NCBI RefSeq assembly: GCF_016925615.1
Contig: NZ_CP070499.1
Coordinates: 3,906,001 to 3,970,000, forward strand
Origin: Natronosporangium hydrolyticum
Lineage (GTDB): Bacteria; Actinomycetota; Actinomycetes; Mycobacteriales; Micromonosporaceae
DNA length: 64,000 nt
Reading direction: 5' to 3'
Below, piece after piece: positions 59,371 to 64,000 of this stretch; positions within the stretch are counted from its first letter, which is position 1; every line of letters begins with the position of its first letter. The notes under the pieces were generated by a model, which was not told where the DNA came from, did not search any database, and saw only the letters and a program-made list of their open reading frames with translations. The translations under genes were made by a program, and so were the position numbers.

Positions 59371-59571
59371 TCAGCGAAGCTTCGAGGGCACCCGATCGGG
59401 ATAGGCCGCCACCACCGCCCGCCACACCTCGCCGGCCGCCACCCCGGCGCCCAGCGCCTCGGTGATGGTCCGGCCGCCGAGCTGCGACAACACCTGATCA
59501 CTGGCCACGCTCGCCGCGTAACCGGGGCCGAAGACCTGCTCCAAACGGTGCCAGAAATCGCTCACCCTCAC
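59371..59571 (-). CDS. DUF3046 protein
   Basis: A 66-residue protein (VSDFWHRLEQVFGPGYAASV, then GGRTITEALGAGVAAGEVWR and YPDRVPSKLR) that matches DUF3046, a family encoded beside recA in actinobacteria. Function unknown. Its start overlaps the MFS gene stop by four bases. Confidence 0.9.
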   Translation of the reverse strand: MRVSDFWHRLEQVFGPGYAASVASDQVLSQLGGRTITEALGAGVAAGEVWRAVVAAYPDRVPSKLR

Positions 59572-60845
59572 CCGTACAGCCTCTCACGCACCGGGCGCAG
59601 CGCCAGCGCCAGCGACGGCACCGCGGCGATCGCCGCCAACAGCGCCAGCGTGGGGTAGCCCGCCCAGGCCACTACCAGCCCGGAGAGCGCCCCACCCGCG
59701 GCGCCGGCCAGGCCCATCACCAGGTCGGAGAGGCCCTGCGCAGACGGGCGGAGATCGTCGCCCACCGACTCGCTGAGCAGCGTCGAGCCCGCCACCATCG
59801 TGCCGGACCAGCCCAGCCCCAGCAGGAACAACCCGACCGTCAACTGCGCCGAATGATGCCCGGCGGTGCCGGCCACCGCACAGGCTGCCAGCAACACCCC
59901 GATCCCGCCCAGAATCACCCGCCGCCGCCCGTACCGGTCGGTGAGCCAACCGGTCACCGGCGCGAAGGCGAACATCCCGGCGATGTGCACGCTCAGCACC
60001 ACCCCCACGATCCGCAAGGTGTGCGCGTCGTCGTGGCCAGCGTCGAGGATGTGCACCGGCGTCATCGCCATCACCGCGACCATCACCAGATGGCCCACCG
60101 CCATCGCGGCGACCCCCAACCGCGCCGCCGGCTGCGCCACCACCGCCGCCCACGCCGGCCGCACGCCCACCTTGCCGGCTGGGCTCGGCGGTTCGCCGTG
60201 CATTCGCCGGGCCAGCTGCAACGGATCCGGCCGCAACAGCGCCAGCAGGACCAGCGCCGCCAACCCGAAGAGCACCGCCGAGAAGAGAAACGGCGCGGCG
60301 AGGGTGGGGATGCCGTACCCGTCGAGGAGCCGCCCCGCGGCGGGCGCCAGATTCGGCCCAGCCACCGCCCCCACCGTGGTCGCCCACACCACCAACGACA
60401 GGTGCCGGCCCCGGTGGGCCGGCGGCGCCAGATCGACGGCGGTGTAACGGGCCAGGTTCCCGGCGGTGGTGCCGCCCCCGAACAGGAACAACCCGACGAA
60501 CAACAACAACGGCGCCCCGATCACCGCGGCGACGACGACCGCCGCCCCGCCCACCGCGGCCACCAGGTACGCCGCCGCCAGACCCGGGCGTCGACCGTAC
60601 TGTCGCATCACCCAGGTGACCGGCACCGCCAGCAGCGCCGCCCCCACCACCGCCGCGCTGGTGGCGAGCCCCGAGACGCCCACCCCGGCCAGCTCCACCG
60701 CCAGCAGCGCCCCCACCGAAAGGCCGATCGCCACCCCGACCCCGCCGAGAGTCTGGGTGGTGAAGAGCAGCCCGAGCGTGCGTCGCTGAACGGTGGCGAC
60801 CCGGGCCGGTGACGGTGTGGCCGAGGCGACGGTCGGGTTCTCCAC
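59568..60845 (-). CDS. MFS transporter
   Basis: A 425-residue 12-helix carrier with the loop motifs YGRRPGLAAAYL and TDRYGRRRVILGG. The fold is of the drug/proton antiporter kind (DHA1-like). The substrate is unknown. It is coupled to DUF3046. Confidence 0.9.
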   Translation of the reverse strand: MENPTVASATPSPARVATVQRRTLGLLFTTQTLGGVGVAIGLSVGALLAVELAGVGVSGLATSAAVVGAALLAVPVTWVMRQYGRRPGLAAAYLVAAVGGAAVVVAAVIGAPLLLFVGLFLFGGGTTAGNLARYTAVDLAPPAHRGRHLSLVVWATTVGAVAGPNLAPAAGRLLDGYGIPTLAAPFLFSAVLFGLAALVLLALLRPDPLQLARRMHGEPPSPAGKVGVRPAWAAVVAQPAARLGVAAMAVGHLVMVAVMAMTPVHILDAGHDDAHTLRIVGVVLSVHIAGMFAFAPVTGWLTDRYGRRRVILGGIGVLLAACAVAGTAGHHSAQLTVGLFLLGLGWSGTMVAGSTLLSESVGDDLRPSAQGLSDLVMGLAGAAGGALSGLVVAWAGYPTLALLAAIAAVPSLALALRPVRERLYG

Positions 60846-60917
60846 GAGCGCTCCCTGAAGTGACGGACAGGCCCTCTATCCTGGCGCTACCACCGCCACG
60901 CCGGAAGGAGACCCCAC

Positions 60918-61265
60918 GTGTCCGTGGCCACACCGGTCCCGCCCTATGAGCCGCCGTACTACGCGGTCATCTTCACCTCGGTTCGGCACGACGACGACCA
61001 CGAGGCCTACGCAGCCGCGGCGAAACGGATGCTGGCGCTCGCCACCGAGCAGCCCGGATTCCTCGGCGTCGACTCGGCGCGGGGCGCCGACGGGCTGGGT
61101 ATCACCGTCTCCTACTGGCGCGACCGAGCATCGATCGAGGCCTGGCGGACACACGCCGCCCATCTGCCGATACAGGAGACCGGCCGCCGGCGCTGGTACG
61201 ACATGTTCAGCGTCCACATTGCCCAGGTTGAGCGTTCGTACCGCTACCCACCGCCGGCGCCCTGA
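60918..61265 (+). CDS. Antibiotic biosynthesis monooxygenase-fold protein
   Basis: A 115-residue dimeric ferredoxin-like protein: YAVIFTSVRHDDDHEAYAAA, LATEQPGFLGVDSARGADG and ITVSYWRDRASIEAWRTHAA match the ABM family. Role unknown. AAGGAG precedes GTG 60918. Confidence 0.9.
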   Translation: MSVATPVPPYEPPYYAVIFTSVRHDDDHEAYAAAAKRMLALATEQPGFLGVDSARGADGLGITVSYWRDRASIEAWRTHAAHLPIQETGRRRWYDMFSVHIAQVERSYRYPPPAP

Positions 61266-61371
61266 AATCTGCTGACGGCGAAGGAGTTCTGCCACCGGCA
61301 GAGTCCACTTTCCCAGCGCCGGACCGGCGACCACTATCGGTCGGGACACCGGAACCAACCTGGGAGGACCA

Positions 61372-61992
61372 TTGCCGACCACACTCGTGGAGCCCTCGGT
61401 GGGCTCGGGCAACCTGGATGCGCTGCTGGCCACCCGGCTGCTCCAGCAGCGGATCATCGTGCTGGGCAGCGAGGTCGACGACCAGGTCGCCAACCGGCTC
61501 TGCGCCCAGCTGCTCCTGCTCTCCGCGGAGGACCGCCGCACCGACATCAGCCTCTACATCAACTCGCCGGGCGGCTCGGTCAGCGCCGGCCTGGCCATCT
61601 ACGACACCATGCGGTTGATCCCCAACGATGTCAGCACGTTGGCGATGGGGTTCGCCGCCAGCATGGGGCAGTTTCTGCTCTGCGCGGGGACGGCTGGGAA
61701 GCGGTTCAGCCTGCCGCACGCACAGGTGCTGATGCACCAGGGCTCGGCCGGCTTCGGCGGCTCCGCGGCGGACATCGAGATCTACGCCGCCCAGCTGGAG
61801 CGGACCAGCACCGTGATGACCCGGCTGATCGCGCACCACACCGGGCAGCCGGTGGAGCGGATCGAGCACGACAGTCAGCGCGACCGCTGGTTCAGCGCCG
61901 AGGAAGCGCTCGGCTACGGACTCATCGACCAAGTCGTCGACCGGGTCGATGACGTGCGCCCGGTGAACACCCGACCGGCGATGGGGCTGTAG
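61372..61992 (+). CDS. clpP: ATP-dependent Clp protease proteolytic subunit (first of pair)
   Basis: A 206-residue ClpP with the full triad: Ser97 (FAASMGQF), His122 (VLMHQGSAG) and Asp171 ([20 protein letters not shown]). TTG 61372 follows GGGAGG. It is three bases from the second clpP and forms one operon; the pair resembles the accessory ClpP3/ClpP4 set more than the essential pair linked to tig and clpX. Confidence 0.95.
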   Translation: MPTTLVEPSVGSGNLDALLATRLLQQRIIVLGSEVDDQVANRLCAQLLLLSAEDRRTDISLYINSPGGSVSAGLAIYDTMRLIPNDVSTLAMGFAASMGQFLLCAGTAGKRFSLPHAQVLMHQGSAGFGGSAADIEIYAAQLERTSTVMTRLIAHHTGQPVERIEHDSQRDRWFSAEEALGYGLIDQVVDRVDDVRPVNTRPAMGL

Positions 61993-61994
61993 CC

Positions 61995-62639
61995 ATGGGC
62001 CAGTACCCGATCCCCACGGTCATCGAGAAGACCCCCGCCGGCGAACGCGCGTACGACGTCTACTCTCACCTGCTCTCCGAGCGGATTATCTTCATCGGCA
62101 CCGAGATCGACGACGGCGTCGCCAACGTGGTGATGGCGCAGCTGCTCCACCTGGAGTTCACCAGCCCGGACCGGGAGATCGGGCTCTACATCAACTCCCC
62201 CGGCGGCACCTTCAGCGCCCTGAACGCGATCTACGACACCATGCAGTTCGTCCGGCCGGACATCGCCACCATCTGCATGGGACGGGCGGCGTCCGCCGGG
62301 GCGGTGCTACTCGCCGCCGGCACCCCGGGTAAACGGTCGGTGCTCCCGCACGCCAAAGTGGTCCTACACCAGCCGTTCAGCCAGGCTCGGGGCACGCTGC
62401 CCGACCTCGCCGTGGAGGCCGAGGAGGTGAAGCGGGTGCGCTCAGAGATGGATGAGATCCTCAGCCGCCACACCGGCCACCCGGTGGACAAGATCAGAAG
62501 CGACACCGACCGGAGTATGACTCTCGGCGCCCGGCAGGCGGTCGACTATGGATTAGCAGATCACATCATTCCCAGCCGCAAGCTGGCAGACCGCGGCGAA
62601 CCCCAGTTGGTCGCGGCCGCTGCCACGGGCTTCGGCTAG
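61995..62639 (+). CDS. clpP: ATP-dependent Clp protease proteolytic subunit (second of pair)
   Basis: A 214-residue ClpP: Ser100 ([11 protein letters not shown]), His125 (VVLHQPFS) and Asp172 ([20 protein letters not shown]). It probably forms a mixed barrel with the first subunit. Its TAG stop lies inside a CTAG that is also the stop of clgR on the other strand. Confidence 0.95.
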   Translation: MGQYPIPTVIEKTPAGERAYDVYSHLLSERIIFIGTEIDDGVANVVMAQLLHLEFTSPDREIGLYINSPGGTFSALNAIYDTMQFVRPDIATICMGRAASAGAVLLAAGTPGKRSVLPHAKVVLHQPFSQARGTLPDLAVEAEEVKRVRSEMDEILSRHTGHPVDKIRSDTDRSMTLGARQAVDYGLADHIIPSRKLADRGEPQLVAAAATGFG

Positions 62640-63121
62640 GCGGCCCGCAGCAGTTCCACTTCGCCCGGGCCGCGCAACCGCCGGCCCCGGGGCAGCGGGA
62701 CCTGCCGGGCGCGCCGGCCGCGGAAGTCGTCCAGCCGCACCACGGTGCCGGAGCGGCCCGCGCCCAGCCGGGCCTGCGGGGTCGCACCGAGGCGAGCCTG
62801 GGACTCGCCCGCGACGTGGGTGTTGCGGGCGGTGGCGAGACCACGGCCGACCTCAGTCAGCAGATCTGCGAGATCGACATCCAGCGCATCGCAGACCGCC
62901 GCCAGCACCTCAGAGGAGGCCTCCTTGCGTCCGCGCTCCACCTCGGAGAGATACGCCATCGAGACCCGCGCCGCCGCCGCCACCTCGGCCAAAGTCCGCT
63001 CCTGCTCCTGCCGGGTCCGGCGCAGCTGCCAACCGAGGACGCTGCGCAGCAGCGGTCTGGGAGCTGGTGTCCGCTCCCGCGGGCGCGCGGGCAGGCTCCC
63101 AGTGGTTACCCGTCCCGGCAT
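62636..63121 (-). CDS. clgR: Clp gene regulator ClgR/PopR-like, XRE family
   Basis: A 161-residue helix-turn-helix activator: [20 protein letters not shown], then [20 protein letters not shown]. The family activates clp genes and ends in Ala-Ala, which makes it a substrate of ClpP; here the end is VELLRAA. AAAGGAG precedes ATG 63121. Facing the clpP pair fits a feedback loop. Confidence 0.9.
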   Translation of the reverse strand: MPGRVTTGSLPARPRERTPAPRPLLRSVLGWQLRRTRQEQERTLAEVAAAARVSMAYLSEVERGRKEASSEVLAAVCDALDVDLADLLTEVGRGLATARNTHVAGESQARLGATPQARLGAGRSGTVVRLDDFRGRRARQVPLPRGRRLRGPGEVELLRAA

Positions 63122-63206
63122 CGCGGCTCCTTTCGTGGATACGGGTCACCATAACGGCTCCCTGGCCGGGCCGGGTGGAGGTTTCGCCACCGGCGTAACC
63201 GGTCCG

Positions 63207-64000
63207 TCAGCCGGATCCGGGAGCGTCCGGTGAGCCGGCGGCGCGGCGGAGCCGGTCCCGCAGCGCCTGACCGATGCCGCCCGGCTCCGGCAGCGAGGCC
63301 ACCACCACCTCGCAGCCGCGCCGGTCGAAGCTGCGCAGGAACTCGTAGAGGTGGTGGGCGTACTCGGCCGACGACTCCGGGACGGTGATCACCACCTCCG
63401 CCATGTCCGCCGGGTCCGCCGCGGCGGTGCCCGGCAGGAGCACCCCCACCCGGCGGCCCTGTGCCCGCAGGCGCCGGGCCTCGGCGACGACCTGGTCGGG
63501 CGCGACCAGGACCACGCTCGCCCGCGGAGAGTAGTGGGACGGGTGCTGCCCCGGCACCCGGACGGTGCTCGCGGTCGGCGCCGGCACCGAGTGCCCCAGC
63601 ACCCGTTCGAGGTCCTCGTGGGACACGCCACCGGGCCGCAGGATGGCCGGCGCGCCCCCGCTAACATCGACGATGGTCGACTCCACGCCCACCCGGCACG
63701 GGCCCCCGTCGAGTACGAAGTCGACGGCGTCGCCCAACTCGTCGCGGACGTGGCCGGCCGTGGTGGGGCTGACCGAGCCGAACCGGTTCGCTGACGGCGC
63801 CGCGATCCCTCCACCGAAGACCGCCAGCAGCGAACGCGCCACCGGATGGGCCGGCACCCGTACCCCGACCGTCGCCAGCCCGCCGGTGACCGCCAGCGGC
63901 ACGCGGGGGTGGCGCCGCAGGACCAGGGTCAGCGGCCCCGGCCAGAACTGCTCCGCCAGCCGTACGGCGGCCGGTGACGGTTGCTGCGCCCAATCCGCCA
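63207..64000 (-). CDS. Threonylcarbamoyl-AMP synthase (Sua5/TsaC), start outside window
   Basis: 264 codons are seen; the start lies beyond 64000. FWPGPLTLVLRR, GGLATVGVRVPAHPVARSLL, APSANRFGSVSPTTAGHV and CRVGVESTIVDVSGGAPAIL are YrdC/Sua5 signatures. The C-terminal 100 residues are the Sua5 domain. The enzyme makes threonylcarbamoyl-AMP from Thr, bicarbonate and ATP for t6A37 in tRNA. Confidence 0.95.
   Translation of the reverse strand, partial: ADWAQQPSPAAVRLAEQFWPGPLTLVLRRHPRVPLAVTGGLATVGVRVPAHPVARSLLAVFGGGIAAPSANRFGSVSPTTAGHVRDELGDAVDFVLDGGPCRVGVESTIVDVSGGAPAILRPGGVSHEDLERVLGHSVPAPTASTVRVPGQHPSHYSPRASVVLVAPDQVVAEARRLRAQGRRVGVLLPGTAAADPADMAEVVITVPESSAEYAHHLYEFLRSFDRRGCEVVVASLPEPGGIGQALRDRLRRAAGSPDAPGSG

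Overview
This window is high-GC actinobacterial chromosome. The gene order recA-recX, DUF3046, clgR, miaB, miaA, dapF, hflX, a LysM gene beside lexA, nrdR and nrdJ is the conserved actinobacterial neighbourhood, and the GTG/TTG starts, GGAGG ribosome sites and gene types fit a Micromonosporaceae-like organism; this is inference from gene content and order, no database search was made. Two tandem BCCT osmolyte carriers hint at a saline or dry habitat. I see no rRNA, tRNA, CRISPR array or intact insertion sequence.

Layout. 0-5 kb: the end of a rhamnulokinase, a GH51 arabinofuranosidase, and convergent dhaL and dhaM (a DhaM-HPr-EI fusion) without dhaK. 5.5-10.7 kb: a frameshifted methyltransferase, a GT39-like membrane glycosyltransferase, a PLP amino-acid deaminase/aldolase and a sugar-lactone/alditol oxidase. 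10.8-14 kb: a minimal class II lanthipeptide locus (precursor plus LanM). 14-18.3 kb: an operon-like minus-strand run with a two-component system, an APH-fold kinase and two small exported Ser-Pro-Asp-rich proteins. 18.4-30.6 kb: an accessory stretch with broken genes (sulfotransferase, GNAT, nucleotidyltransferase, a fused DinB frame), RtcB, several methyltransferases, VOC and RidA proteins and a VapBC-type toxin-antitoxin pair.

30.7-64 kb is the core region. nrdJ carries an intein whose endonuclease motifs look dead; nrdR lies upstream. A LysM protein and LexA diverge from a shared region with LexA-like boxes; recA has one too. Next come an exported beta-propeller-like protein with a Tyr-Gly repeat tail, hflX, two BCCT carriers, dapF, miaA, a DUF349 protein, an HNH endonuclease, miaB, a surface-glycan-like set (GT4, methyltransferase, prenyltransferase-like alpha/alpha protein, second methyltransferase), RNase Y, recX, recA, DUF3046, an MFS carrier, a monooxygenase-like protein, a clpP pair, clgR and the truncated Sua5/TsaC gene.

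The parts that most deserve follow-up are the lanA-lanM pair with a short four-Cys core and no transporter, the Ser-Pro-Asp proteins linked to the two-component system, the degenerate nrdJ intein, and the cluster of decaying genes at 18.5-30.6 kb.
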